Assembly: GCA_002964805.2 (NCBI GenBank)
Contig: PUDQ02000019.1
Coordinates: 62,001 to 126,000, forward strand
DNA length: 64,000 nt
Origin: Trametes villosa
Lineage: Eukaryota > Basidiomycota > Agaricomycetes > Polyporales > Polyporaceae
Direction of reading: 5' to 3'
Shown: one piece after another, positions 21,960 to 35,115 of the stretch
How positions within the stretch are numbered: position 1 is the first letter of the stretch
Layout of the letters: each line of letters opens with the position of its first letter
Position numbers and translations under genes: made by a program
Notes under the pieces: model-generated
The model's database searches: none
Told to the model about the DNA's origin: nothing
The model's input: only the letters and a program-made list of their open reading frames with translations

Positions 21960-23120
21960 GTGTATAGGGCTATAATATGAGCCCTTGACCATGGGGGGTT
22001 TCCCAGGGTGCTGTGGCAAAAATGCGAAATTACATGACCTTGACCATACCTTGACCACAGCTTGACCATGGCCACTGTGGCATGAGTTCTTGTCTGATTG
22101 ACATGAAAGTGGGCGCGTTTTGAAGCCTCATTTGAGGGCTATAAGATGGACCCTTGACCATGGGGGGTTTCCCAGGGTCCTGGCTCACCAGACAAGAAAG
22201 ACAGGTCTGGCCTATATGACACTTGCCCTACAAGTAACAAGTGATGGTTAATATTGTGCAAGGGTATGCATAGAGCATATATAAGCATGTATAGCATAGT
22301 CTGAGAACAGGGGTAGCCGCTGAGACAGCCAAATGGTCAAAAATGCGGTCAAAAACCCCATGGTCAAGCATGAGCAAGGCCGCTGTGGCGCAGGGACAGG
22401 GTGCACAGCCACATACTTATAACCGTTGGAAAGCCCTGCTTCTAAGCTACAGAATAGAGCCTTGCTCATCTCACAAATTGTCGCTAGTTCCTGAGTTATC
22501 GAGGTTGCAAGCCGCATACCGCATCTGGGCCAGACCTTGCTCGTTTCAATGAGCAAGGGTCTAGAGGCGCGAGGAGGGCAGCTATTGCCATGAAACAAAG
22601 TGGAGCACGTAGCCAAGAAGCAGGGCTACCTAACGGACCCTTGACCATGGCATGTTTCCCAGGTCGTTGTCCCATAACGGACCAAACATTGACCTTGACC
22701 ATGCAAACGAGCAAGCCACTGACGTCAGTGTCCAGTATTATATAGATAGGGTATCCAGAGCAGCTACTATCACGAAACCAGATGCATCGTGTAGCCCTCG
22801 TCCAGGGCTATCAGAAAACACCCGGGTACAAGGGTCTAGCGGCACTGGTTGCTGCGCTACAGCCTCGTACCCACCTTGTACCCACTTAGTTACGCTCGTA
22901 CCCGGCGGGTACGAGGCCATTGCCGGTGCACCAGAGCACGTATGATCATGAAACCGGATGCATATTGTAGCCACAATCCAGGGCTATCGGAAAACACCCG
23001 GGTACAAGGGTCTACGTGCCCTCGTTGTCGCGCTACGGCCCAAATACTCGGCTTGTACCCAGCTTGTACCCAGCTTGTACCCGGCCACTGACGTCAGTGT
23101 CCAGTATTATATAGATAGAC
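21960..23120. repeat. Nested direct repeats with a 14-bp palindrome
   Basis: A roughly 45-bp block containing CCCTTGACCATGGGGGGTTT occurs near 21966 and 22135, with a weaker third copy at 22629. A roughly 95-bp block containing AAAACACCCGGGTACAAGGG is at about 22768 and 22940. A 34-bp block with the perfect palindrome CACTGACGTCAGTG and then CAGTATTATATAGATA is at 22715-22748 and 23084-23118. CTTGTACCCAG is tandemly repeated near 23050-23080. Confidence 0.85.
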
Positions 23121-23221
23121 TGCGGTATCAGAGACTGCGGCTGAAGATCACTGTAGAAATGATCTTCTAGCTTGACGAAGGCCTCTGCCTCCCATGCCGA
23201 GAAAGGGCAGACGAACCCACA

Positions 23222-23440
23222 CCCCACACCAGTGGCACGTCCCGTGCCGCTGCTGCGCGCAGTGTGGCCAGCACGATGCCGCAATACCCATTGCGGGCCC
23301 CTGCCACAACCCCACCCCACGCCAGTGGCGCGTGCCGTGCCACTCCCGCACGCGGCGTGGAAAGCAGGATGCCGCCAATGCCCATTGAGGGTCCCTGCCA
23401 CACCCACACCCCACACCAGCGGCGCGAGCCACGCGACCCC
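23222..23440. repeat. Approximately 94-bp tandem repeats
   Basis: CCCCACACCAGTGG-like unit starts at 23222, 23315 and 23409. The units share GATGCCGC, CCCATTG and CCCTGCCAC blocks. Confidence 0.75.
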
Positions 23441-24807
23441 CATGCGCATGGCGATGGGCACACCAAAGGATATTTCTGGCAAGGCTTACTTTTTGACCGT
23501 GATCCCTGCAGCTGTCGCTGCTGATCCTGTTCACCCTGCTGTGTCCATTGTTTAGCTCTTCATTGACTGTGAATCCCTGCTATTTTTTAGTAACCTCCCT
23601 CTTGTCCGGCTCCACATATTTCTCAAGCTTGTGTTCTGCTTCCAGGAACTGTGACATACCGTTGCAGCAAGCAGATGCAAATTGTCAGACATGGAGGTGT
23701 TTTGGCGCAATAGAGAGTCTGCGACACAGAGGCACGGTGCGCTTGCTGCACGGGCCTGCATATTGTATTCAAAGTTCAAATCCAGAGGCCCACACAATAC
23801 CTGTGCAGTGTGTGCGCCGGCCTGAACCTCACCTGTTCTGCCTCAACATATGACACATATCTCTTGCTGACGACCGAGACAAGGATGACGAGAATGGGGA
23901 GGTTTATAGACCTGTTGTGACACCCCAGTAAAAAAAGGCTTGTATCGTCTTGTAGGTGTGTTAAGAGGGTCACCATGACTATATGGAGTCTCTGCCACTA
24001 GTTGTCGTAGTGTGCTCATGGAATCAGGGTACGTTGAGCAAGTGGTATAGCTGCAAAGATTTTACACGTAAGATATATACTCAATTACTATTATCCTTTC
24101 TGATCGTCAAGAAAGCTTTGAGCTACACTGCCCCTGGGGGGCATACTGCTCTATACATCTGCTTTCAGCCATATTCACATTCTGATTTTTTGAGCAGACA
24201 CACTCCAACACATGCTGTACATAATGTATATACTCGATTTCACACAGCGCTTCTGGGTAGGGCTCTGCTCAAGGGGAGTCCACATTGTTTGCCCCATACC
24301 TCATGCTATGGTTGCCCCCGCTGCACCATATTTTATATCCATGTACCCAGTACCATGCTCAATGAATTGTATATACTCAACTTGCACAAATATCCACCCA
24401 AAAAAAATTAGGAGACATGCTCCTCCTCACTTGCGCACATTTCCCCCCCTCAAGCGCCCAATTGTGATCATGTCGGTTTGAAACTTCCAGTGTACCTCCC
24501 TGTAGTATATACTTATCCTCTTCCAGCTTTGCGAGGCCCAGTGGCCAACCAGTGTGCAGGAACACATCAATTTATGCATGGTTGCTGCCCAGGACCATTG
24601 CTCCAGAACCGGTTCACCGATTTTGCTCATTTTCTGCGCAGGGCCTCCTCTATATACTATGTACATGCTCCCAAATTCTTAGAGCCACATTCCAACCCTG
24701 CCTTGTGAGACCTCTTACATAAATGAGTCTAGATATTTGGGATGGCCTGACATTACAGCTAGGAGATTACTTACCTCGTGTGATTTGCTGCTTCACACAG
24801 TGACACT

Positions 24808-24830
24808 NNNNNNNNNNNNNNNNNNNNNNN
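24808..24830. other. Assembly gap (23 N)
   Basis: A run of N. The sequence on the left is repeat-rich and AT-richer; the right side starts inside the first exon of a BTB gene, so material is missing here. Confidence 1.
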
Positions 24831-24894
24831 GATCCGGGTCTCGGGTGATCTCCGCCCCAGTAGACGTAGTGAGGCGGCGGGCAGCGGTGTCCAT
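24831..24894 (-). CDS. BTB/POZ gene, 5' end only (cut by the gap)
   Basis: Minus-strand ATG at 24894-24892 opens 21 codons (MDTAARRL..., ending EITRDPD) that run into the gap. The last residues match the start of the BTB genes at 32983 (DITRDPDLWF) and 37009 (EITHDRTFWF). About 340 bp upstream lies the same conserved element found upstream of those two genes. The rest of the gene is not found beyond the gap in this window. The fragment is too short for domain detection by itself; identification rests on the start motif and the shared promoter element. Confidence 0.65.
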
Positions 24895-25213
24895 GGTGCG
24901 AGCGGGGTAGCGCGAGTTAGACGTGAAGTGGGTTGGTCCGAGACGGTTTGACTGGGCTCGCAGGGCTCCCTTCGAGCTAAGACGTAGCTGGAATGAGATT
25001 TGAGCGAAAATTTGAGACGGTAGGTTGAATACCTACATTTGAAGGACAGCTCTCCCGTGAGATGTGGGGCGCAAGGCTTGTGTACACAGACCCCGCAGAG
25101 GCGCTGATGAAGGTTAGAAGGCTTGAGGAGGGATGGAGACTCGGAGCGGTCAAAAGCAAGCACAGCTGGATTCAGTGAGGGGATTTGAAGGCGGCGAGGA
25201 GCTTGTCTCCGAC

Positions 25214-25247
25214 ATCCCAAAAAGGACTTCCCGTTGCCGCATTCGGC
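25214..25247 (-). promoter_or_regulatory. Conserved BTB upstream element, copy 1
   Basis: Minus strand CCGAATGCGGCAACGGGAAG followed by TCCTTTTTGGGA. Matches the elements at 32654-32686 and 36614-36646. It lies roughly 320-350 bp upstream of the ATG at 24894. Confidence 0.6.
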
Positions 25248-25259
25248 TGCGCCGGCCAT

Positions 25260-27722
<2,463 letters not shown>

Positions 27723-28931
27723 GGGAGGTTGGGGGTTTATGTATGGGTCGTCGTTCGTTATCGCTGTGTTGGTTTTTACTGTTTTCTTTCAACGATGGGC
27801 GGAGCCCGTTCCAGCTGTCTCTGACCTGTGTGCGTGCGTGAGTGTGGTTTAAACCGAGGATGCAGAGTCGTTCCACGATCACCACCCTCATCTGGTGAAC
27901 ATGAAGGTCCTATACGTACGTTTAATGCGGCTGACTCGTCATCAGGCGGCCAATAAATGGGTGACCGGCTAGGCAGGCCACTCCACGTCCGCATTGACAC
28001 TGACAGTCGGGAATCAAGTTACGGGGGTCGAACTCCCACCCACCTGACGCTGACGCAGTCTCTGAAGTATGTAAGGAAGAACTAGTACTCACCTACGGGC
28101 GACACGCAGTAGGAGGTCAACGACGCTGGGCACTTACGATAGACGGACGAGATGCAGTACGCCATGCTGCAGCCTTCGAGCAGCGCAACCTATGTACATA
28201 CTCATTCCTTGTCGAAGACCTAGCAGACTCGCGAAACTCATTGCGGCTCTGATGTCGAGTTCGTGGAAGTGACGGATGTCGCCATAGAAAGGACAAATTG
28301 ATGAAAAGCGCGCTGGTGGGAGCAACATCGCAACACGAACAGCAAGCTGCGTAGCGGAGATGGCTGTGGCCGGTCTGTCAAAGAGGTCTCTTGCGACATG
28401 TAGGGTGCCGCAGCGGGAAAGAGCTCGAGTCGGTTTGCAGTGGCCGGGACAGGTTTGGGAATTAGCTATGCACAGCCCTGGGTGCGCGCGGACCCGATTC
28501 AGCCCGTCTTCAACAATACGAGCCCTCTTGTCTGCAGGCTTGTTAGCGTCGAGAACAGCTACATGAAGCGAAGGAGTCGATGGTAGCGAGAAGCGAGCGT
28601 TGTTGTGAATCTGGGGTACGAGGGAAGCGAGAGGAAGGGGCTGCGGAGAGGCGAAGGACGGCTATCGCGCCGTGGGAAAGTGAGCGCGCGGGTGCCAAGC
28701 CTTGTGCAGTCTGTGTCCCAACAACCACCGCCTCGCCCGCTCGCCCTCTTCTTCCTCCCGCCACGCCCTTTTCATTCTCCCTCTTTCCCTTCCGCCTTTC
28801 ACGACCCCCGAACCGCCGTTCTGCTCCTCGTCTATCCCGCTGGTTCTGGTAGCCCGACGCGACACCCAATCCCACAACCCTCGGCCCCCCACGCACTCCA
28901 CCCTCGGACCCAGCAGTAATCGACCCATCTA
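27723..28931. other. Intergenic region
   Basis: No supportable gene. The stretch just before 28932 is pyrimidine-rich (about 28730-28920), as expected for a fungal core promoter and leader. Confidence 0.45.
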
Positions 28932-31608
28932 ATGGCCTCTGCTTATCCGGCTGCATACAGCCCTCGAACGCCCCAGACAAACATCCCCTACGCTGGCGTA
29001 TCCACCGCCCCCACATACCCGTATCCCCCGCACAACGCGAGCGCAGCCTCGCTCGACAGCGACTCCAGCGGCGGCCATGACGACGACCGCAACCCATCAC
29101 ATAAACCCGGCGCTATCCAGTCCAAGGAGGCCTATGGCTGGGAGCGCGGCAGGCCTGCCGTTGCCGCCGTCGACATCCGCGCCGTGAACCGCACACCGAG
29201 TCCTACCCCGGAGGAGGCCAAGGAGCTCGCGAAGACGAGCGTGTTCGACTGGGCGGCCATGATGAAGTGGCGTTATTGGATACGGAAGGAATGGCTATGT
29301 GCGTACCAAATGAATTCTCCAGAGCGTTAATACTGACAGTGCGCGCAGGGTACTATGTCGCATTTATCATCGCGCTCGTCGGTGTCATTCTCTTCACCGT
29401 CTACCACAAGCAGATCGTGCACTGGCTACGACCCGCGGCGGACTGGATGCACGAGTGAGTCTTTCTTTCCTATGTCTTTTCGCGGCCGCAACGGGCGGCA
29501 TTTGACGAGATTTGGGATCCTCTGCTTGGTGCGGGATCGGGGTCAACGCCAAATCTTCGGATAATAAGTTGTATGGCTTGGCTGGACATGCGGGTGCCGG
29601 GGCTCTCGTCTGATATCCGGCCTCCTGTTGACCGGACGTCCAACGACACGCTGCGGCCTTTCGCGTGCGAGCTCTGTTGCTGTCGACTGGCGGCGCAGCG
29701 ACACGTTCGCATGGTGATGTTCAATGCGCGCTGTGTGGCGGTCTACACAGTCTTCCAGGGCGCAGATGTACGCCGTCCATCTGATCCCAGTCCAACTTCG
29801 CTCCAGCGTTGAGAATGCCCGCGTGCCGCTCCTGCTTTCACTCGTCGCCCGCCCACCAAACATAGTGGACATCGCTGACAATCTCTTGCAGTCTCCCATT
29901 CGGCTGGACAATACCTATAGCGGTCCTATTCGTCATCTCGTTCCCTCCGGTGAGTGCCTCCCCTAGCATCTCGCGCGCCTGCCGCTCACTTCACGCAGCT
30001 CTTCGGTCATGAAATCGTCGCGATCCTGTGTGGTCTCGTGTGGGGCCTTGGGCCCGGCTTCGGTATCGTCGCCGCGGGCACCTTCATCGGCGAAGTCGGC
30101 AACTTCTAGTAAGCGCCCCGTTTCCTGCTTCCCTTCGAGACAAGAAGCTGATCGTTTGCACCTACTGCACCCTCCCTCGATCGGGAATGCCAATCTGCAC
30201 TTGTGCCTGAAGCGCGTTCAAGTACTGCTGCGCGGCGCGCGGGGAGAAGCTTGAGCGGAACAAGATCAGCTACGCGTGCCTCGCGCGCGTCGTGCGCGAG
30301 GGCGGCTTCCGCATCGCGCTCATTGCGCGTCTGAGCGCCATCCCCGGACACTGTACGCCCCACTCGTTTCTGTGCAGAGCGCGCTCGGGCTGACGCGTAC
30401 GCACAGTTACCACCGCGGTGTTCTCCACCTGCGGCATGGGCATCTGGACGTTCTCGATCGCTGCGATCCTCTCGCTCCCGAAGCAGTTCATCACCGTCTA
30501 CCTCGGCGTCGCGCTCGAGCAGTCCGAGGACGGCACGTCGAGCACGCGCGACACGATCATCAAGGACGTCGTGCTCGGCTCCACGACGCTCATCACCATC
30601 GGCGCGATGTGGTACATCTACCACAAGATGAACCAGGCGAAGCCGCGCGTCATCTACGACCGCCGCAAGGCGCGCCAGGCGAAGCTCGCCATGTCCTCTG
30701 CCGCCGCCGGGGGCGGGCCGTACGCCGCGAGCAACCCCGCGGTGCTCGAGTCGACCGCGACGGTGTTCAACCCCACGGCGTCGGACGCGGAGATCCCGCT
30801 CACCGCCGCCGCGCAGTCGTTCGGCCGCCCGTCGTACCAGCAGTGGGACGCGCAGGGCCGTGCCGTCTACGCACCCCAGCCGCAGCGCCCCGTTCCGCAA
30901 CGTCAGCTTACTGGTGAAGGCTACCCGATGAGCGAACGCCCCCCGCAATCGCAGGCATACGCGCAATCGCAACCGCACGGCGCGAGGCAGAAGACGAGCC
31001 CGCTCCCGCCCGGGGCGGGATACCCGTACCCGCAGCCGTACTCGGCCGCTACGGGCTACGAGGACCCGTTCGCGGACAGCGCGCGCGTGCAGCAGCAGCG
31101 GCACCAACAGCAACAGCAGCAACAGGCGGTGTCGTACCAACGCCAGGCGCCCCCGCGCGGATACGGCTCACCACCGCCCGAGGCGTTCTCGGGCCGCCCC
31201 AGCCCCGCACACCGCGCAACGCAGTCGCAGGCGCAACCCCCATCTCAGTACCGCACGCCGCGCTCCGTGCCCGTGCCCGCGTCCGCGCCGCACTCCCCGA
31301 CGCAGGGCGCGTACTTCCAGGCGCACAACGCGCCCCCGATGCCGAGCGCACCTCCGGTATTGCGAGGCGAGGACCCGTTCGGGGACCCGGCCCCTATGCC
31401 GAACCCGTACGAGACGCGCGCGACGGGCGAGAAGAGCGGGCACGCGGCGGAGGCGACGGACGCGACGTTCTACACCGCGCGCGGGGACCACTCGCGCGGG
31501 CCGTCCGAGGCGGAGTCGGAGTCGCCGTACGCGGCGACGGCGTACGAGAGCAGCGCGGCGATCCACGGGGACGCGCATGGGGCGCCGCCGCCGGCGTACA
31601 TGCAGTAG
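28932..31608 (+). CDS. TVP38/TMEM64 family membrane protein (VTT domain), copy A
   Basis: Six exons: 28932-29298, 29349-29454, 29892-29949, 29999-30108, 30213-30352, 30407-31608; phases 1, 2, 0, 2, 1; 660 aa. The N-terminus is disordered and contains RTPSPTPEE; membrane segments follow (YYVAFIIALVGVILFTVY; GWTIPIAVLFVISFPP). The core VTT region reads GFGIVAAGTFIGEVGNF, AFKYCCAARGEKLE, VVREGGFRIALIARLSAIPGH, FSTCGMGIWTF and LSLPKQFITVYLG, the signature of yeast Tvp38-like Golgi proteins. The C-terminus, about 300 residues, is Gln/Pro/Ser-rich. Exons of 106, 58, 110 and 140 nt recur exactly in the genes at 58837 and 61649. Intron 2 is 437 nt, against about 60 nt in those paralogs. Family members act in Golgi and vesicle membrane traffic or lipid homeostasis. 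Confidence 0.9.
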
Positions 31609-31977
31609 TAGGACTTTGACTCTGGATTGACTCTGTGGCTTGGAGGTTCGACGGATTGCTTGCAAGCTGCCGTTGGGCATGGCATGGACTGACTCTGCGC
31701 TCGTATGGCGCGCCCGCCCCTCGTTTACACTCACCGCCCGCCCGCCCCTACCTTCCCCATCCCCCATCTCGCCACTCTGTACCTTACGCCCCGCCCGCCC
31801 GCCCCCTCGACCATCGCCGGGCCGTACATATTGACCGCGCACCACACGCATTGACACGCCCCGCACACCGCACATGCATTGTCGATACCGATACCACTCC
31901 CCCTCTCCTCCCCCTCCCCCCCTTTGCGGGCCGGCTGCGTCGACGTCGCGCCGTTGGGCCGCAGCTGTCGCTGTCCT

Positions 31978-32120
31978 CCGTACGAGTAGTGTACAATAGA
32001 GCTTTATTTTCCTGGTAGGTACGCGCGTGCAGTGACCGCTGTCGGACGGGTTCCACACCAGGCCCTCGGAGGGACGGGTTCTCATTGGAGGTTCATAAGT
32101 CAGGTTAGGGCTACCGCCGC
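31978..32120. repeat. Dispersed inverted repeat, right copy
   Basis: Inverted counterpart of 25790-25890; the shared blocks are AGTAGTGTACAATAGAGCTT and AGGTTAGGGCTA. Confidence 0.6.
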
Positions 32121-32653
32121 ATCATACCGACCACCTCAAGCGCCCCGTAACGTTTAACGCGAACCATCATCATACTACATCGACATGTACACATGCCACA
32201 CGAGCTCATGAGTTCACGCGTTCACGTCCGGAACTCCGAAGTGATATGCACGCCCACAGTATGTACAAGCTGCCCCGATGGCACCGGTGGAGTCAGAAGC
32301 GTAAGATAGGTAAGTTGCGATGGCGAACCTGCTCATCGTACCGCACCGCACTGCGCTCACGTCGTTTTCATCTGGCTTTTGTACCACATACTCCGGTGCT
32401 GCCCGCCGACAGATGTATGATATGGCCGAGTTTCTGGCCGTCCCCGGCCCTTCCATGGCAACCTGGTCCATCCGGTGGTCAGTCGGGCGCGGGGCCACTA
32501 CTAGTGCTGACACCCATTTCTGCGTAGATGCGGCACTAGTCGCAGTTTCAGAGTACCACAGCTGAATTTTTTGCATTGCTTCTAGCCTCCGGATACTCGC
32601 TATCGAGAGTCGAGAGTGACCCTAGCGATTGCTGGACCGCAGAGCGGCTACAT

Positions 32654-32686
32654 CCGAATACAGTAACGGGAAGACCTTTTTGGGAC
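32654..32686 (+). promoter_or_regulatory. Conserved BTB upstream element, copy 2
   Basis: CCGAATACAGTAACGGGAAG followed by ACCTTTTTGGGA, about 310 bp upstream of the ATG at 32983. A CGCCGTTTTCCTTC block that follows is also shared with copy 3. Confidence 0.6.
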
Positions 32687-32982
32687 AGCGACAAACTTAC
32701 CGCCGTTTTCCTTCACCGGCACACTCCCTTTCTCCGGCAGCTCCGCCTTGTTCTTCCTGTCCCACCCGTCGAAGCTCCCAGGGTGCGTGCCATGTATCCC
32801 TTCCGTTTCACGTTCTCATCCAGCCTTCACCTCAACTAGACGTCTGCGTTCACAGGCACTCCTGCGAGCCCAGTCGGACTCGAACCGAAATCCCTCCCTA
32901 CGCCCATTTCCCCGACCCCGCGTCTAGCCTTGGTTACCCCCGCCCGCGCTCAAGCGATCGACGCGGCTGTGCGCCACCCACC

Positions 32983-34014
32983 ATGCCTAGTGTGGTCGAC
33001 ATTACCCGCGACCCAGACCTGTGGTTTCACGACGGCAGCATTGTCGTCGTTGCAGAAGACACCGGGTTCCGCGTGCACCAGTCTCTCCTATCCCGGGCCT
33101 CTTCAATATTCTCGGATGTCTTCAAGCTCGCCGTCCCCCAGTCCTCCGAGACTCATGAAGACGGCAGTACCGTCGAAGGAGTGCCCACCGTCCACGTCTC
33201 CGACAGCGCACTTGATATGAGTCGTATGCTCCATGCGATCTACGACGGTTCCAGGTTCGTTCTCCTTCTTGATTTCCGTTTTGTTCTAGAGCCCTCTCGC
33301 TGAACACTACGCAGAGGCTTACTGCACGCAGAGGACCGCGACACGCGGTTCTCCGTCGTCTCTTCTCTCATGCGAATGGGTCACAAATACGAACTCAAGA
33401 GCATCGTCAAAGACGCAGCGTTCGACCTCGACAGCGACTTCACTACCGACCTCGACACCTGGGTCGAGTGTTGCGACAACTTCGAGGAGTACTACTCGGC
33501 CTTCCATCGCTCGGCGTACATGCAGGCCGAACTCTTCGAATGCATCAATCTCGTCCGCCTAACCGGCGAGCCGTCCGGCATCCTCCCCGCGGCGTTCTAC
33601 GAATGCTGCCAGCTCGATCTGCCCGACATTCTGAACGGCGGAGAGCGCCGCGATGGCGGGGTCGAGCGACTCAGCCCGGAAGACGTTGCAACATGCCTGT
33701 CCATCCGCGAACAGCTTCTGGGGCGATCGGCGAAGTTCCTCGTCGCCCTGGCCAGCGCGAAGTGTGCCGCCGACTGCCCGACAAGAGACGTGTGCACGCA
33801 GCGCCTGAAGACAATCGTCCAAATCGTCTCCCAGGACGCCTCAAAGCTCCTCACCCCGGCCGCCTTGTCGCGGTTCACAGAGCGCTTACCTATGGGTTGC
33901 GACATCTATGGGTATACCGGGGGCCTGTGCCGCGAATGCTTCGGACCGCTCGACGACCAGCACACGGTCCAGCAGCGGGAGACGTGGGATATGCTCCAGC
34001 GCATGTTCCAATGA
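32983..34014 (+). CDS. BTB/POZ domain protein 1
   Basis: Two exons, 32983-33254 and 33315-34014; 60-nt intron in phase 2; 323 aa. Exon 1 has the N-terminal BTB fold: DLWFHDGSIVVVAEDTGFRV, HQSLLSRASSIFSDVF, then VHVSDSALDMSRMLHAIY. Exon 2 starts with the last BTB helices (SSLMRMGHKYELKSIVKDA) and continues as a Cys-containing helical region typical of Agaricomycete BTB proteins (RLTGEPSGILPAAFYECCQL and a C-terminal C-x2-C near RECFGPLDDQHT). Such proteins often act as dimerising or Cullin3-adaptor scaffolds; no partner is indicated here. The start ATG is the first after a pyrimidine-rich leader. The intron position is identical in all the BTB genes of this window. Confidence 0.9.
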
Positions 34015-35115
34015 CGAGCCAAGCGTGGTACGATGTGCACGCCAGCCCGCCAGCACGTCCACCTCGCGATGCTCAGACCTATCTCGGGCAGTTAACAGGT
34101 ATGCGGTTGGATGTAGTTGCACATTAGGTTTCTGATACAGAGGGCTTATACAGAAGGCTTGGGTCTTGTCGTCCGTGAAAATGACGGTCAGCTTAACTGC
34201 TCTGTACCAGCTAGAACAAAAATAGGCATGCGCGTGCGCGTAGTGTTCTCTACTAGATTTGTACTCTTACAACTGCCTACCTAGAGTATAGCAACCTCAT
34301 TGGTAAGCTCCACCGCGCGTCACTCCTGGTGCATACTCATCCATCGGGGTGGAAGGATAACGCCCACAGCCAGGCACTCGGCACGCGGTCTTGTTCGCTG
34401 TGACAACTCCCGTGTGCGTGCGTGCGGCGTTCGTCGTGCCCGACGACGTACGCGCCTAGCACGAGCTTCCGCCGGGAGTGTCTCCAAGCTGCAGTTTGCT
34501 GCCGGGCGGGCGGGCTGTGATACGGGGGTGACAGGGACGGTAAAAAGCTGGGCGAGGTTGGCCGCGCCGGCCAGCCCAACGGGAACAGCCGCTCGTGTAC
34601 AACGCGCGAAGGTTTAGACAGTATATCTCCAAGCGGCAAATGACCTCAATACGAGTGCTTCTAGACAGGGCAAACAGCCGGGCGAGCCTGAGCGCGGCTC
34701 GGAGTGGGTACCCTGCCAGCCTGAGCCCTACTCAAAGAGCTCAGATACTGGCGCGTACCGGTAGCGCAGTCGACCGTATGAACTACACTAAGCGTCTAGA
34801 CGTGCGCAGCTAAGGAAAGTACGTTCACTGGGCTCAACGAAATATCCAGGTGGTAGATGTCTGTTTATGTTTCAGACCGCCAGTATGCTTCAAGGTTAAC
34901 CCTAACCCATCTGTAAACTCTACACTAGAGCTACTTAAGCGTGAGTCAGACGCGCGCGTGCTTCCTTCGTCGAAGACTCCGACTCGAGGTTTGTTCTTAC
35001 CACGATCCTCGTTGCTCAGCCGTCTCGCTGATTAGGAAGAACCAAAGTGCTGCGGCATCCGACGAGATGAGCTGGCACCTGGCTCTTACCACACCTCTCC
35101 GTCGCTCTCCGCAAG
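34015..35115. other. Intergenic region between BTB genes
   Basis: No coding segment supported. Confidence 0.4.

Larger units (their letters stand above)
21331..24807. other. Gene-poor, repeat-rich interval up to the gap
   Basis: No supportable gene in about 3.5 kb. It is more AT-rich than its surroundings and holds the direct repeats at 21960-23120 and the roughly 94-bp repeats at 23222-23440. Frames in 23033-23555 follow the repeat period and are not treated as genes. Confidence 0.6.
31609..32982. other. Intergenic region
   Basis: No gene supported. It holds the right copy of the dispersed inverted repeat (about 31978-32120) and, at 32654-32686, the BTB upstream element. Confidence 0.45.

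Noticed and set aside
23033..23555. Open frames on both strands of about 130-150 codons
   Set aside because: Translation repeats with the 94-bp DNA period, so the frames come from the tandem array.
23770..23785. Possible tRNA B-box (GTTCAAATCC)
   Set aside because: No matching A-box, acceptor stem or cloverleaf could be drawn around it.
24778..25259. Minus-strand frame running through the N gap
   Set aside because: It crosses unknown bases and is in a different frame from the BTB start at 24894; the region is promoter and leader of the cut gene.
30106..31140. 344-codon minus-strand frame
   Set aside because: Antisense to the TVP38-like gene in GC-rich sequence; Arg/Leu-dominated composition and no motif.
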